Part shown: positions 40,861-49,265 of the stretch, one piece after another
How the letters are laid out: each line of letters opens with the position of its first letter
How positions within the stretch are numbered: the first letter of the stretch is position 1
NCBI GenBank assembly: GCA_002438625.1
Contig: DJPS01000015.1
Coordinates: forward strand, 1 to 49,928
Length of the DNA stretch: 49,928 nt
Direction: 5' to 3'
From: Christensenella sp. UBA6406
Lineage (GTDB): Bacteria > Bacillota > Clostridia > Christensenellales > UBA1242
Notes under the pieces: generated by a model
Databases searched by the model: none
Seen by the model: only the letters and a program-made list of their open reading frames with translations
What the model was told of the DNA's origin: nothing
Position numbers and translations under genes: made by a program

Positions 40861-41523
40861 ATGGAAATAAAAGCGTTGTTACTTGATATGGATGGCACAA
40901 TTTTAGGCACAGAAGAAATATGGAATACATCTATTATATTTGCAAACGAGCATTTTGGCGTAAAAGTGCCTAATGATTTTTATATCAAAAATATAGGGAC
41001 AACATTGCAACAAAAATATGAAAAAATTTTACCTTATTTGGATGGAGCGGGTGTTTTTCCACAAGAATATTGTGACTATCAAAAGGTGTGGAAAGAAAAT
41101 CATATAAAGCAAAATGGGGTTTGCTTAAGAAGCGGTTATGATAATTTGATTGCGTATGCAAAAGAAAACAGCATTAAACTTGCACTTGTAACTTCTGCAA
41201 GTAAGGAGTCAGTTTTATTTAATTTTCATTATGCAAATTTAGATTTATCAGTTTTTGATGCAGTTGTAACAAGAGAGTGTGTAACAAACATAAAGCCAAA
41301 TGCAGAGCCATATGAAAAAGCAATGCAAAATCTAGGGTTAATACCTATGCAATGTGTGGCGGTGGAAGATTCTAGCATTGGCATAACATCTGCAATAAAT
41401 GCAAATGTGGTGGCGGTTTTTGCAAAAGGCACAAGCGAGTTGGATAGCGGATTAGAAGATAAGGTGGCATATAAAATAAATAATTTTGATGAACTTATTG
41501 AATGGCTTAAAAATAACGCATAA
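40861..41523 (+). CDS. HAD-superfamily hydrolase, beta-phosphoglucomutase-like
   Basis: The 220-residue protein has motif I LLLDMDGTILGTEE (D9 nucleophile, D11 acid/base), a helical cap domain (about 18-85), motif II LVTSASKES (Thr/Ser), motif III Lys within TNIKPNAEPYEKAM, and motif IV VAVEDSSIGITSA. This is the cap type I subfamily that includes phosphoglycolate phosphatases, sugar phosphatases and beta-phosphoglucomutases. The substrate cannot be told. AAGGG lies before the ATG. Confidence 0.88.
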   Translation: MEIKALLLDMDGTILGTEEIWNTSIIFANEHFGVKVPNDFYIKNIGTTLQQKYEKILPYLDGAGVFPQEYCDYQKVWKENHIKQNGVCLRSGYDNLIAYAKENSIKLALVTSASKESVLFNFHYANLDLSVFDAVVTRECVTNIKPNAEPYEKAMQNLGLIPMQCVAVEDSSIGITSAINANVVAVFAKGTSELDSGLEDKVAYKINNFDELIEWLKNNA

Positions 41524-41555
41524 AAGTTCAATATTAGTAATTTGTTTTTGCAAAA

Positions 41556-42068
41556 ATGCTTTACAAAATGCAATTTGTGCTTTATAATAATTATATGATA
41601 GATGAAAGTTTGAATAAAGTTGAATTAGCACTTGAAAATGTGGGACAAGTTTTTAATGAAAATGAAATCAATAATAATAAAAATAAAAATGAAATTAAAA
41701 TCAATTTAATGGATGCGTTATCACTTGCATTTGTGGGTGATGCCGTTCATTCTTTATTTGTTAGAAGTGTTTTAGTGTCAAGTGCAGATTATAAGCAAAA
41801 AGATTTGCAGGCAAAAACAAGTGCGATTGTTAAGGCAAACAATCAAAGCAAAACACTTGCGAAAATAGAGCATTTGCTAAGTGAAGAAGAAAAGGCAATA
41901 ATGCTAAGGGCAAGAAACGCACACACGAACAACAAGGCAAAGAATAGCACATTGCAAGACTACAAAAGAAGCACAGCATATGAGGCAGTGATTGGGTTTC
42001 TATATTTAAAACAAGAATACGAAAGAATGAATAGTTTTTTAAAGGCAAGTTTGTCCATTGATGAATAG
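41556..42068 (+). CDS. mrnC: Mini-ribonuclease III
   Basis: The 170-residue protein has an RNase III catalytic domain without a double-stranded RNA-binding domain. MDALSLAFVGDAVHSLFVRS matches the Mini-III signature (LAxxGDAVxxLxVR, where the Asp binds Mg). QAKTSAIVKANNQSKTLAKI, LRARNAHTNNKAKN and DYKRSTAYEAVIGFLYL complete the family core, with the last Glu catalytic. It matures 23S rRNA in Bacilli. The Asn/Lys-rich stretch near residues 40-52 is an insertion. An in-frame ATG at 41595 is an alternative start, and neither start has a good ribosome binding site. The order mrnC-rlmB-sigH is conserved in Firmicutes. Confidence 0.9.
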   Translation: MLYKMQFVLYNNYMIDESLNKVELALENVGQVFNENEINNNKNKNEIKINLMDALSLAFVGDAVHSLFVRSVLVSSADYKQKDLQAKTSAIVKANNQSKTLAKIEHLLSEEEKAIMLRARNAHTNNKAKNSTLQDYKRSTAYEAVIGFLYLKQEYERMNSFLKASLSIDE

Positions 42069-42254
42069 GATAAAGTTTGTGTTTTTAAGTTAATTTAGGC
42101 TGAATTAAATGCAAATTGAGATGATGACAAATCAAATTGCGGACAAGTTTAAATAATGAAATAATAAAATCAATTTAATTTATTAATTTATAAGATAATG
42201 CAACTTAAATAAAAGAGAATTAAATTAAAATCATTTTTAAAAAGGAAAAGTTAA

Positions 42255-42980
42255 ATGTTAGTTTTTGGAAGAAACAGTGTAAGGGAAGCATTGAATAGTG
42301 GCACGCAAATAGAAAAGATTTTTGTGCAAGATGACATAAGGGGTGAAGAAAATCAACAAATTGTGGAGAAAATTAAGCAATCAAATTATCCATATAGTTT
42401 TCTACCTAAAAAAGTTATGGATAAAAAGAGTGGTGGCGAAAAGCATCAAGGTTTTATTGCGGATGTTGCAGAATTTAAATATTCAACAGTTGATGAAATT
42501 GTAAATGGGGCAGTTGAAAGTGGCGAGCAAGTTTTCTTGTGCATTTTAGATGGGATTTCCGACCCACACAACTTGGGGAGCATCATAAGGTCGTGCGAAT
42601 GTGCGGGTGTGCAAGGCATCATAATGGAAAAGCGAAATTGTTGCGATATTAATGCAACTGTTATGAAAGTTAGTGCTGGTGCAATCAATTATGTAAAAGT
42701 TGCAAAGGTAACAAATTTGGCACAAACGATTGAGGGCTTGAAAAAGCGTGGCATTTGGGTTTATTCAATAGAGTTGGGTGGCGGTTGTATTTACAAAGCG
42801 AATTTAAAGGGCGACATTGCCGTTGTAATTGGCAGTGAAGGTTTTGGCACTCGTAGATTGGTTAAAGAAAAATGTGATGATGTGCTATCATTGCCTATGA
42901 AAGGTAAAGTTAATAGTTTAAATGCATCTAATGCTTGTGCTATTGCACTATTTGAAATTTTAAGGCAAAGAATGAATTAA
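42255..42980 (+). CDS. rlmB: 23S rRNA guanosine-2'-O-methyltransferase RlmB (SpoU/TrmH family)
   Basis: The 241-residue protein has an N-terminal substrate-binding domain (LVFGRNSVREALNSG...VDKKSGGEKHQGFIADV) and the SPOUT knot domain with its three motifs: LDGISDPHNLGSIIRSCECAGVQGII, VVIGSEGFGTRRLVKEKCDDVLSLPM and VNSLNASNACAIALFEILRQR. It methylates the 2'-OH of a peptidyl-transferase-region guanosine in 23S rRNA. AAAAGGAAAAG precedes the ATG. The NYN-domain nuclease gene (rae1/yacP) that usually follows before sigH is missing; 227 bases of AT-rich DNA, including the CCGTTAAAAATACGTG motif at 43055, are there instead. Confidence 0.95.
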   Translation: MLVFGRNSVREALNSGTQIEKIFVQDDIRGEENQQIVEKIKQSNYPYSFLPKKVMDKKSGGEKHQGFIADVAEFKYSTVDEIVNGAVESGEQVFLCILDGISDPHNLGSIIRSCECAGVQGIIMEKRNCCDINATVMKVSAGAINYVKVAKVTNLAQTIEGLKKRGIWVYSIELGGGCIYKANLKGDIAVVIGSEGFGTRRLVKEKCDDVLSLPMKGKVNSLNASNACAIALFEILRQRMN

Positions 42981-43207
42981 AGCAATAATTGAAAGATATA
43001 GAAAAAATAATAAAATTTATTTAATCAACATTTTATTAAATTTTAACATTTTATCCGTTAAAAATACGTGAAAATTATGCGTTTTTAAAAATGAAAATAA
43101 TTTAAATTTTGCAATTTGAAAGATTTAAATATTTATAAATGCAAATTGAAAAATGAAATAAAAAAGCGGACTAAAAAACAAACGAAAAATTTAAAGGAGT
43201 GCAAAAA

Positions 43208-43795
43208 ATGGATGAAAGCGAATTGCTAAGAAAAGCAAAGATGCAAGATGATGATGCATTTAATCAGTTGGTAAATTATTATAAACCATACATTCACGCA
43301 TTATCAAGAAGATATTTCATAATTGGTGCAGATGATGAAGATGTTTATCAAGAAGCATTAATTGGCTTTTTTAGGGCAGTTAGAACCTATAGGGAAGATA
43401 GCAAAGCATCATTTAAAACATTTGCCACAATGTGTATGAATTCGCAAATACAAACTAAAATAAATAAATCACATAATGAAAAAAACAAACCTTTAAATGA
43501 AGCGATTGATGTTGATGAAGGTAGCGAAGATTTAGAAGGTTGGGCATATGTGTTTATGACTGATGAGTTGACGCCCGAAGAACAACTTATAAACGAACAG
43601 AAAATAAAGTTGATTGTTGACTATATTAAGAACGAATTTAATGAAATGCAAAGAAAAGTGCTTAATGCATATTTATATAATTATTCATATGCACAAATTG
43701 CGAAAATGGTTGGAAAAGAAAGCAAGTTTGTAGATAACTGTTTAACTCAAATGAAGAAAAAACTTGCTAAAATTGTTAAAAGAGAGGATTTATAA
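43208..43795 (+). CDS. sigH: RNA polymerase sporulation sigma factor SigH
   Basis: 195 residues. Region 2 is LLRKAKMQDDDAFNQLVNYYKPYIHALSRRYFIIGADDEDVYQEALIGFFRAVRTYREDSKASFKTFATMCMNSQI, the SigH-type pattern with GADxEDxxQE. Region 4 is FNEMQRKVLNAYLYNYSYAQIAKMVGKESKFVDNCLTQMKKKL. SigH starts the switch into sporulation in Bacillus. The GTG at 43199 overlaps the ribosome binding site, whereas AAAGGAG (43193-43199) is 8 bases before the ATG at 43208, which is chosen. Its stop overlaps the dnaX start by one base. Confidence 0.88.
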   Translation: MDESELLRKAKMQDDDAFNQLVNYYKPYIHALSRRYFIIGADDEDVYQEALIGFFRAVRTYREDSKASFKTFATMCMNSQIQTKINKSHNEKNKPLNEAIDVDEGSEDLEGWAYVFMTDELTPEEQLINEQKIKLIVDYIKNEFNEMQRKVLNAYLYNYSYAQIAKMVGKESKFVDNCLTQMKKKLAKIVKREDL

Positions 43796-45288
43796 TGCAA
43801 TATTTATCATTATATAGGAAATTTAGACCCAAAACATTTGATGAAGTTATAGGGCAAAGTGCGATTGTTAGCACATTAACAAATCAAATTAAAAATGGCG
43901 AAATTGGGCACGCATATTTATTTACTGGAACAAGGGGAACGGGAAAAACATCTTGTGCCAAAATTTTTGCAAGGGCAGTAAATTGTTTAAATCCTAAAAA
44001 TGGCTCTCCTTGTGGCGAGTGCGAAAACTGCAAGGCACTAGAAAAGGCGAATATGGATGTAATTGAAATTGATGCCGCATCTAACAATAGTGTTGAAGAT
44101 ATAAGGGATATGCGGGATAACATTAGGTTCGCCCCAGCGGTTGGCAAGTTTAAAGTTTATATAATTGATGAAGTGCATATGCTTTCTATTAATGCATTTA
44201 ATGCACTTTTAAAAAGCATAGAAGAACCGCCAGCACATATCATATTTATTTTAGCAACAACAGAAGTTCATAAAATCCCTGCAACTATTTTAAGTAGGGT
44301 GCAAAGGCTAGACTTTAAGTTGGTTTCAAACGAAGAATTGGAAAAGCATTTGCGTTATGTGTTTAGTCAAAGCGGGATAACTGCTGATGATGAAGCGATT
44401 GCCGAAATAGCAAGGTGTGGGAATGGTAGTGTGAGGGACACGCTTTCAACCGCCGAATGTGTTTCTGCTTTTGCTGATAAGAATATAACATATAAAGATG
44501 TGTTGCTTGCACTTGGTAAAAGCGATAAGCAAGAACTGATTGATATTGCAGATGCAATTATTGATGCCGATATAGATAGAGTTTTTAATTTAATTGATAA
44601 TGCAAGTTTAAGTGGGAAAAACATAAATGCATTAGCAAAAGAAATGAGTGGACATTTTAGAGATTTGCTTATTTGCAAAACTTGTGAAGATGCAAATAGT
44701 TTGCTAAAATTGCCAAATAATATTTATGATAAAATGAAAGAGCAAGCGGAAAAAGCAACAAATGCAATTTTGATAGACTTTTTAGAAAGATTTAATGAAT
44801 TAGAATCAAATTTGCGTTATGCTGAAAATCCTAAAATGCTTTTAGAAGTTGTTTCTCTTTCTTGTGTTTCTTCTCTTATGAAATTAAATTTAAAGTTAAG
44901 AAATGCAGATAGGGCAAAAGAAATTGAAGCAAAGAAACAAAATGGCGATGAAAATGCCGAACTTGACCCATTGCAAGTTTGGGGCAAATTAGTTAAAAAG
45001 TTGCGTGAAGATGGCGAAATGGTTTTGCACACTTTTTGCGGTGCGTGCCAAAATGTAGAAATTGATCATGGTGTTTTAGTTTTAAAATTAACTAAAAACG
45101 AACAAACAACTTTTGATAAAGTTTCAATGCCAGAAAATAAAACTAAGTTTAATAAAATTTTATCCGATTTAAACTATAATTTAACATTTAATGCGGTTAT
45201 GCTAGAAAGGCAAAAAACTCAAAGCGAATTAAGAATAGAAAAGTTATCTAAATTCTTTGGTGATTATTTAACCGTTTATGATGATTAA
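43795..45288 (+). CDS. dnaX: DNA polymerase III subunit gamma/tau
   Basis: The 497-residue clamp-loader ATPase has Walker A GTRGTGKT (45-52), a zinc module Cys64, Cys73, Cys76, Cys79, Walker B VYIIDEVHML (121-130), sensor 1 ILATTEVHKIP and the arginine-finger SRVQRLDF. Domain III and a tau-like C-terminal part follow, somewhat short. It loads the sliding clamp at the replication fork. It starts on the TAATG of sigH, so translation is probably coupled. The usual downstream ybaB-recR genes are absent, replaced by a terminator and GC-rich island. No frameshift signal for a gamma form was noted. Confidence 0.95.
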   Translation: MQYLSLYRKFRPKTFDEVIGQSAIVSTLTNQIKNGEIGHAYLFTGTRGTGKTSCAKIFARAVNCLNPKNGSPCGECENCKALEKANMDVIEIDAASNNSVEDIRDMRDNIRFAPAVGKFKVYIIDEVHMLSINAFNALLKSIEEPPAHIIFILATTEVHKIPATILSRVQRLDFKLVSNEELEKHLRYVFSQSGITADDEAIAEIARCGNGSVRDTLSTAECVSAFADKNITYKDVLLALGKSDKQELIDIADAIIDADIDRVFNLIDNASLSGKNINALAKEMSGHFRDLLICKTCEDANSLLKLPNNIYDKMKEQAEKATNAILIDFLERFNELESNLRYAENPKMLLEVVSLSCVSSLMKLNLKLRNADRAKEIEAKKQNGDENAELDPLQVWGKLVKKLREDGEMVLHTFCGACQNVEIDHGVLVLKLTKNEQTTFDKVSMPENKTKFNKILSDLNYNLTFNAVMLERQKTQSELRIEKLSKFFGDYLTVYDD

Positions 45289-45385
45289 AAAATTTTTAAT
45301 AGAATTTTAATCTTAGATAAGTAAAAATGATAAATATTTATTAATTAAATAGTATAAAGGGCAATTTCGTTAAATTCTAATATGT

Positions 45386-45429
45386 AAAGCATTGAAACAT
45401 TAATAAAAAGTGATTTCAAAGCTTTTTTT
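45386..45429 (+). terminator. Intrinsic terminator after dnaX
   Basis: AAAGC-TTGAAA (45386-45397, one bulged A) pairs with TTTCAAAGCTTT (45414-45425) and runs into Ts. Confidence 0.7.
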
Positions 45430-45485
45430 ATGCTTTATTTTATTATTATTTATTCAGTTTGTTCGTTGCTTTGGTAAAGGTGATT

Positions 45486-45735
45486 AAAAGGTGGAAAGGG
45501 GAAGTTGGGCGTATGGGTGCGAGCGGAGCGAGCAGGTTGCGGTAGCAGGGGTGGGCAAGCGGAGCGGTAGCGGGGGCTTGGCTACGATGCGAGTGCGGGG
45601 GCGAGCATTGGTGGGGGTGCGGAAACGCTGGCACGGGCAAGCACGGGCGGGCACGGCAAATTTATTTGCGTGGGGCGGGCTTGCGGTTGCGGTGTTTCCG
45701 CACCCCTATATGGTGGCTGTGGCGTTGGGTTTCAT
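45486..45735. other. Second GC-rich island
   Basis: About 250 bases of G-rich sequence sit between the dnaX terminator and the promoter of the next gene. GCGGTAGC occurs twice near 45540-45580. The 3' half is copy 2 of the nested-hairpin repeat. Open frames on both strands lack ribosome binding sites and conserved domains, so I do not call a gene. Confidence 0.55.
45614..45716 (+). repeat. GC-rich nested-hairpin repeat, copy 2
   Basis: This 103-base copy is about 90% identical to 32228-32327 and in the same orientation. The outer arms GGGTGCGGAAAC and GTTTCCGCACCC pair perfectly over 12 bases, better than in copy 1. The inner arms GCAAGC/GCTTGC and GCAAAT/ATTTGC are conserved. It ends with CCCCTATATGGTGG. 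Confidence 0.85.
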
Positions 45736-45789
45736 ATATGGGGATTGCTTTATTTTTGCATAATCTTAAAAGAAATGGGTTAAAATTGT

Positions 45790-45818
45790 TTGCTTAATTT
45801 TAAATATTTTGATATAAT
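45790..45818 (+). promoter_or_regulatory. Sigma-A-like promoter
   Basis: TTGCTT (45790-45795), 17-base spacer, TATAAT (45813-45818), 45 bases before the next start codon. Confidence 0.7.
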
Positions 45819-45863
45819 TAATTAGAAATAAGAGTAAATGAAGATTTGGGGAGAATTGTTTAA

Positions 45864-46421
45864 ATGAGTAATAGAAAGCAATTTCTTATTTTGGTTTGTG
45901 TGTTTTCGCTTGTTGCGATAATTGTTGGTTGGGTTCAACTTGGAAAGGTTGAAGAAGTTGACAATGTTATAGATTTTACAATAAAGGCATATCATAGCGA
46001 TGGCTCAGTTGGCGATTTAAATGCCAAAGGTGATAAGGCGATTGGTGGGATCGTAACAAAGTATTTTGGTGCAGGTGAAGAAGTTGAATTGCCATATGTT
46101 TATAAAGTTAGCGGGAGTAAGGCGGTTTTTGGTTATGATTATAAGGTGCTTGCGTTGGGTGCAGATGCATTTAAGGAAGGTAACGAAATAACAAGACTTG
46201 CAATATCAACATATGTGCAAATTATTTATGATGATGCATTTAACAATTTGGACAAGTTAGAAATTTTGATTGTGCGTGCATCGACTCCGCCAAAAATTTC
46301 TACTAGTGAAATTCAAAAGTTGAGTAAATTAAAAGTGATTTACATTTATAGCAGTGCTATGGATGACTATGCAACTGATAGCGTTTGGTCTCAATTTAGT
46401 GATAAATTTGAAAAAATTTAA
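45864..46421 (+). CDS. Membrane-anchored or secreted protein with BspA-type leucine-rich repeats
   Basis: The 185-residue protein has an N-terminal hydrophobic segment (about 7-26) serving as signal or anchor. An extracellular part follows with LRR_5-like units: ALGADAFKEGNEITRLAIST, IIYDDAFNNLDKLEILIVRASTPP and LSKLKVIYIYSS, ending YATDSVWSQFSDKFEKI. The AF...LxxLxxxxxxxPP and W..F motifs at the end are typical of BspA-like surface proteins. It is short for this class, with only about three repeats. GGGGAGA precedes the ATG, and it has its own promoter. Confidence 0.7.
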   Translation: MSNRKQFLILVCVFSLVAIIVGWVQLGKVEEVDNVIDFTIKAYHSDGSVGDLNAKGDKAIGGIVTKYFGAGEEVELPYVYKVSGSKAVFGYDYKVLALGADAFKEGNEITRLAISTYVQIIYDDAFNNLDKLEILIVRASTPPKISTSEIQKLSKLKVIYIYSSAMDDYATDSVWSQFSDKFEKI

Positions 46422-46617
46422 ATAAATATTTCCGCTTTTAAATTGCTGTTGTTTTGGTTCAGTTTTAATTGTGTGGATAAAAATGCGTTTTTATTGGCAA
46501 TGATAAATAATTTAAATTTATCTATTTAAATAAAATTTTACAATCATTATAATTTTTTTAGTTAGTTTAAGTTTTAGTGAAAGTTTCAAAAGAAAAAGGA
46601 TTTTTTAGTTTTATATT

Positions 46618-47220
46618 ATGAATTTAGTTGAGTTTGATAAAAGTTATGAGGCAAAAGGTTATAAAAGGATTGCGGGAATGGATGAAGCGGGTCGTGGTCC
46701 GCTTGCGGGTCCTGTGGTTTGTGCGATGGTTGTGATGCCTCTTGATGAAGGTAGCATTATAGCGGGGGTTAATGATAGCAAGAAGTTAAGCGAGAAAAAG
46801 CGAGAGGCTTTATATGAAGAGATTGTGCAAAAGGCAATTAAATATGAAGTGCAAATAATAGATAATTCAATAATTGACACGCTTAACATTTTAAATGCCA
46901 CAAGGCTTGGGATGAACACTTGCGTAAACAATATGGCGGGGCAGTATGATTATCTTTTGTGTGATTACATTACGGGGCTTGAAGTAAAAGAAAATTTCGA
47001 GGCAATAGTTAAAGGTGATGCAACAAGTTACAGCATTGCTTGTGCGTCAATTATTGCCAAAGTTACAAGGGATAGGATTGTAAGGAAATACGATGAACTT
47101 TATCCTGCTTTCCATTTTTCTAAGCATAAAGGTTACGGGACAAAGGAGCATATAAAGGAATTGCAGGAAAATGGACCAACCGAAGTGCATCGCAAAACTT
47201 TTATAAAGCATTTTGTTTAA
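46618..47220 (+). CDS. rnhB: Ribonuclease HII
   Basis: The 200-residue protein shows all four catalytic acidic residues: GMDEAGRGPLAGPVV (D22, E23), LLCDYI (D116) and KGDATSYSIACASIIAKVTRDR (D134). VNDSKKLSEKKREALYEEI and FHFSKHKGYGTKEH are family landmarks. It removes RNA from RNA-DNA hybrids and single ribonucleotides from DNA. The ribosome binding site is poor (AAAAGGA about 19 bases upstream), yet the start fits the family's N-terminus (EFDKSYEAKGYKRIAGMDE). Confidence 0.96.
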   Translation: MNLVEFDKSYEAKGYKRIAGMDEAGRGPLAGPVVCAMVVMPLDEGSIIAGVNDSKKLSEKKREALYEEIVQKAIKYEVQIIDNSIIDTLNILNATRLGMNTCVNNMAGQYDYLLCDYITGLEVKENFEAIVKGDATSYSIACASIIAKVTRDRIVRKYDELYPAFHFSKHKGYGTKEHIKELQENGPTEVHRKTFIKHFV

Positions 47221-47347
47221 TTTAATTTGTTAAATCTATTTAAAATAGTTAATTAAGATTTAAATCAAAAAATAAATTAATCAATTTTTGCTATTTAAAT
47301 ATATAAATTTTTTGCATTTTAAGATAAAAAAGAGAGATAAGAGATTA

Positions 47348-47893
47348 ATGAGATTAGAAAGTAAAGATGCAATTTATGAAGCAAGCCAGTACGAGACTGA
47401 TAGCGATGGTTGTGCAATTATAAAGGCAATGATTGGCGAGAATTGTTTGTGCCCATTTGCTAGAAGCAGAGAAGAAAGGTTAAGCGGAGAATTTGCAAAT
47501 TATTTAGAAGTCAATGCAAAGCAAATTCCTAAAATAAAAACATTGCATTTGCAATTTGAGCAAAATGCGGGCGAAAATTTGGAGGTTGAAGAAAGGCAAA
47601 AATTTGAGAAGGCAATAAAGAAGGAGTTTGCAGAGAAAATTGTTTCTACAAGGATAGAGATTAAAAGCAGTGTGCGATTTTCTGTAATTATGATGTTGCT
47701 TGGCATTTTAATGCTTTTGGCACTATATTTAAACATAACATATGGAGAAGGTGTGCTTAGGGAGATATTGACAATAGTTGCGTGGGTTTTTATATGGAAT
47801 GCAACGGATACATATTTCTATAAGTACACAAGCAAAAAGTCGTTGCTTATAAATTACGAAAGATTGCTTTTAGCAAGGATTGAATTTATTTAA
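47348..47893 (+). CDS. Two-span membrane protein, unknown
   Basis: About 181 residues: a soluble N-terminal part (RLESKDAIYEAS...) with a Cys pair (ENCLCPFARSREERLSGEFANYLEVNAKQIPKIK), then two membrane spans (about 108-128 and 133-153) and a short cytosolic C-terminus. An in-frame ATG at 47288 has no ribosome binding site. AAGAGAGATAAGAG lies before 47348, which also begins the conserved-looking part. I recognise no family. It follows rnhB by 127 bases. Confidence 0.55.
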   Translation: MRLESKDAIYEASQYETDSDGCAIIKAMIGENCLCPFARSREERLSGEFANYLEVNAKQIPKIKTLHLQFEQNAGENLEVEERQKFEKAIKKEFAEKIVSTRIEIKSSVRFSVIMMLLGILMLLALYLNITYGEGVLREILTIVAWVFIWNATDTYFYKYTSKKSLLINYERLLLARIEFI

Positions 47894-47956
47894 TCTAATA
47901 ATATATAATAAATAAATTAAAAATTGCATAAAGTGGAAATAAATTTTTGATAAATG

Positions 47957-47985
47957 TTGACTTAATTTTTTTAGTGTGATATAAT
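47957..47985 (+). promoter_or_regulatory. Sigma-A-like promoter with a very short leader
   Basis: TTGACT (47957-47962), 17-base spacer, TATAAT (47980-47985). Transcription should start near 47992, only about 17 bases before the ATG at 48009, so the ribosome binding site is at the very 5' end. Confidence 0.75.
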
Positions 47986-48008
47986 AAGTATAAAGGATGG
48001 TGCTAAAT

Positions 48009-48629
48009 ATGGAAAACAAATACAATGATAATTTCTGTATTAAAGTAAATCAAGCGATTATGGTATCTGAGGGTTTTGCTAAAAATTTAAATAGCAAATT
48101 CTCTTATATTGCAAATTTTATGCCTACAAGTTACAGACCAAAAGGCACGGGTAAGTGGGCAAGGGTTTATCTTTCTACAAAGACATCGAAAGAGTTGAAA
48201 AAACTTAAAAATGCATTTATGAAATATAAAATGAAATTGCGTGATGAAGTTGCTTTGGACTTAGACGAGAGTAAGATGAATGTTGCTTGTATTGAATTTG
48301 CTATAAAGTTTAAAGAGATAACAAGGGAAGCGATTGCGGGCAAGATTACGGCAGATAAGGAAGAGCGTGCGGATTGGGATGAATTGCTTGAAAATATTGA
48401 TTTAATTGGATTGCAAATTAGCGATGCTTGCGAATATTTTGATTCTCTTGGCAGATATAATTATGGTAAGAAGCGTAAGAAGAAAAAAGAAGCGTTTGCT
48501 ATTCAAAATCAAGCAAATTTAGCAAATCTAATCAAAACAAAATCACTTGCAAAAAAGAAAAATGTTGAAAAAGAGACTGTTGCTGAACCTGCTGTTGCAA
48601 CTGTTAAAGAAGTTGAAAAAGAGATGTAA
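48009..48629 (+). CDS. Helical, Lys-rich protein of unknown function
   Basis: About 206 residues, soluble, mostly helical. The N-terminal part (VNQAIMVSEGFAKNLNSKFSYIANFMPTSYRPKGTGKWARVY) may be a small fold. The middle is a four-helix-like bundle. Residues about 155-206 are a basic, Ala/Val-rich tail with RKKKKKEAF. No known domain is recognised. The ATG at 47997 overlaps the AAAGGATGG ribosome binding site, so 48009 is chosen (8-base spacing). It has its own promoter and terminator, so it is a single-gene unit. The basic tail could bind nucleic acid. Confidence 0.55.
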   Translation: MENKYNDNFCIKVNQAIMVSEGFAKNLNSKFSYIANFMPTSYRPKGTGKWARVYLSTKTSKELKKLKNAFMKYKMKLRDEVALDLDESKMNVACIEFAIKFKEITREAIAGKITADKEERADWDELLENIDLIGLQISDACEYFDSLGRYNYGKKRKKKKEAFAIQNQANLANLIKTKSLAKKKNVEKETVAEPAVATVKEVEKEM

Positions 48630-48639
48630 AAACAAAGTG

Positions 48640-48668
48640 CAATCTACATTTTTTGTGGGTTGTTTTTT
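48640..48668 (+). terminator. Intrinsic terminator
   Basis: CAATCTACA (48640-48648) pairs with TGTGGGTTG (48654-48662), two G-U pairs, 5-base loop, then six Ts. Confidence 0.75.
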
Positions 48669-48739
48669 GCTTTTTAGACAGAAATAATTGTTTGTATAAC
48701 AAAATTTTCAAATAGATTTAAAATATTTATATAAAATAG

Positions 48740-48768
48740 TTGTGAAAAAAATCATTTTAGGGTAAAAT
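48740..48768 (+). promoter_or_regulatory. Sigma-A-like promoter of the coiled-coil protein-UbiB pair
   Basis: TTGTGA (48740-48745), 17-base spacer, TAAAAT (48763-48768); the leader would be about 130 bases. Confidence 0.6.
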
Positions 48769-48908
48769 AATAATGAATGTATTTTTCCTTTTTACTTATT
48801 TAATTTTGTTTTAGATAATTGCAAGGGAATGTGCATAAAATATTTATTGTTAAATCAATTTTAAATAAATTAAGCAAATTATCAATTTTTATTTAGGAGT
48901 GTATGGTT

Positions 48909-49265
48909 ATGGAAGATAAAGAATTTGAAATCAATTTAAAAAATATATTTTTGGCTGGCGTTGGAGCGGTTGCGGAATCAATAGATAAGTCTAAGGAAGT
49001 TTTCGGTGAACTTGTTGAAAAGGGTGAAAAGGCAGTTGAAAAGGGTAAAGTTGTAAACGAAGAATTGAAACATAAAATTGAAGATAAAATCAAGGGAAAT
49101 GTTGAAATTAAGGTTGTTAAAGATGAATTAAACAATAGTGAAGACATTTTAAATGCTGTAAAGAATTTAAGTAGCGAAGAACTTGCCACTTTAAGTAAAA
49201 AGATAGCGGAGATGAGCGGTGAAAAAGGAAGTGAAGAAAAAGGAAACGAAGAAACTGACAAGTAA
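48909..49265 (+). CDS. Phasin-like coiled-coil protein
   Basis: About 118 residues: a short amphipathic N-terminal helix (EINLKNIFLAGVGAVAESIDKSKEVFGELVEKGEKAVEKGKVVNEELKHKI) with the heptad look of phasin-like proteins, then a second helix (NNSEDILNAVKNLSSEELATLSKKIAEM) and an acidic tail. The ATG at 48903 is only 3 bases from AGGAG, so the ATG at 48909 (9-base spacing) is chosen. Small phasin-like proteins often precede UbiB/ABC1 kinases, as here, where the two frames overlap. It may recruit or regulate the kinase at the membrane. Confidence 0.6.
   Translation: MEDKEFEINLKNIFLAGVGAVAESIDKSKEVFGELVEKGEKAVEKGKVVNEELKHKIEDKIKGNVEIKVVKDELNNSEDILNAVKNLSSEELATLSKKIAEMSGEKGSEEKGNEETDK

Noticed and set aside
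45491..45763. 90-codon + strand frame in GC island 2
   Set aside because: Composition-driven frame across the repeat, without ribosome binding site or conserved domain.
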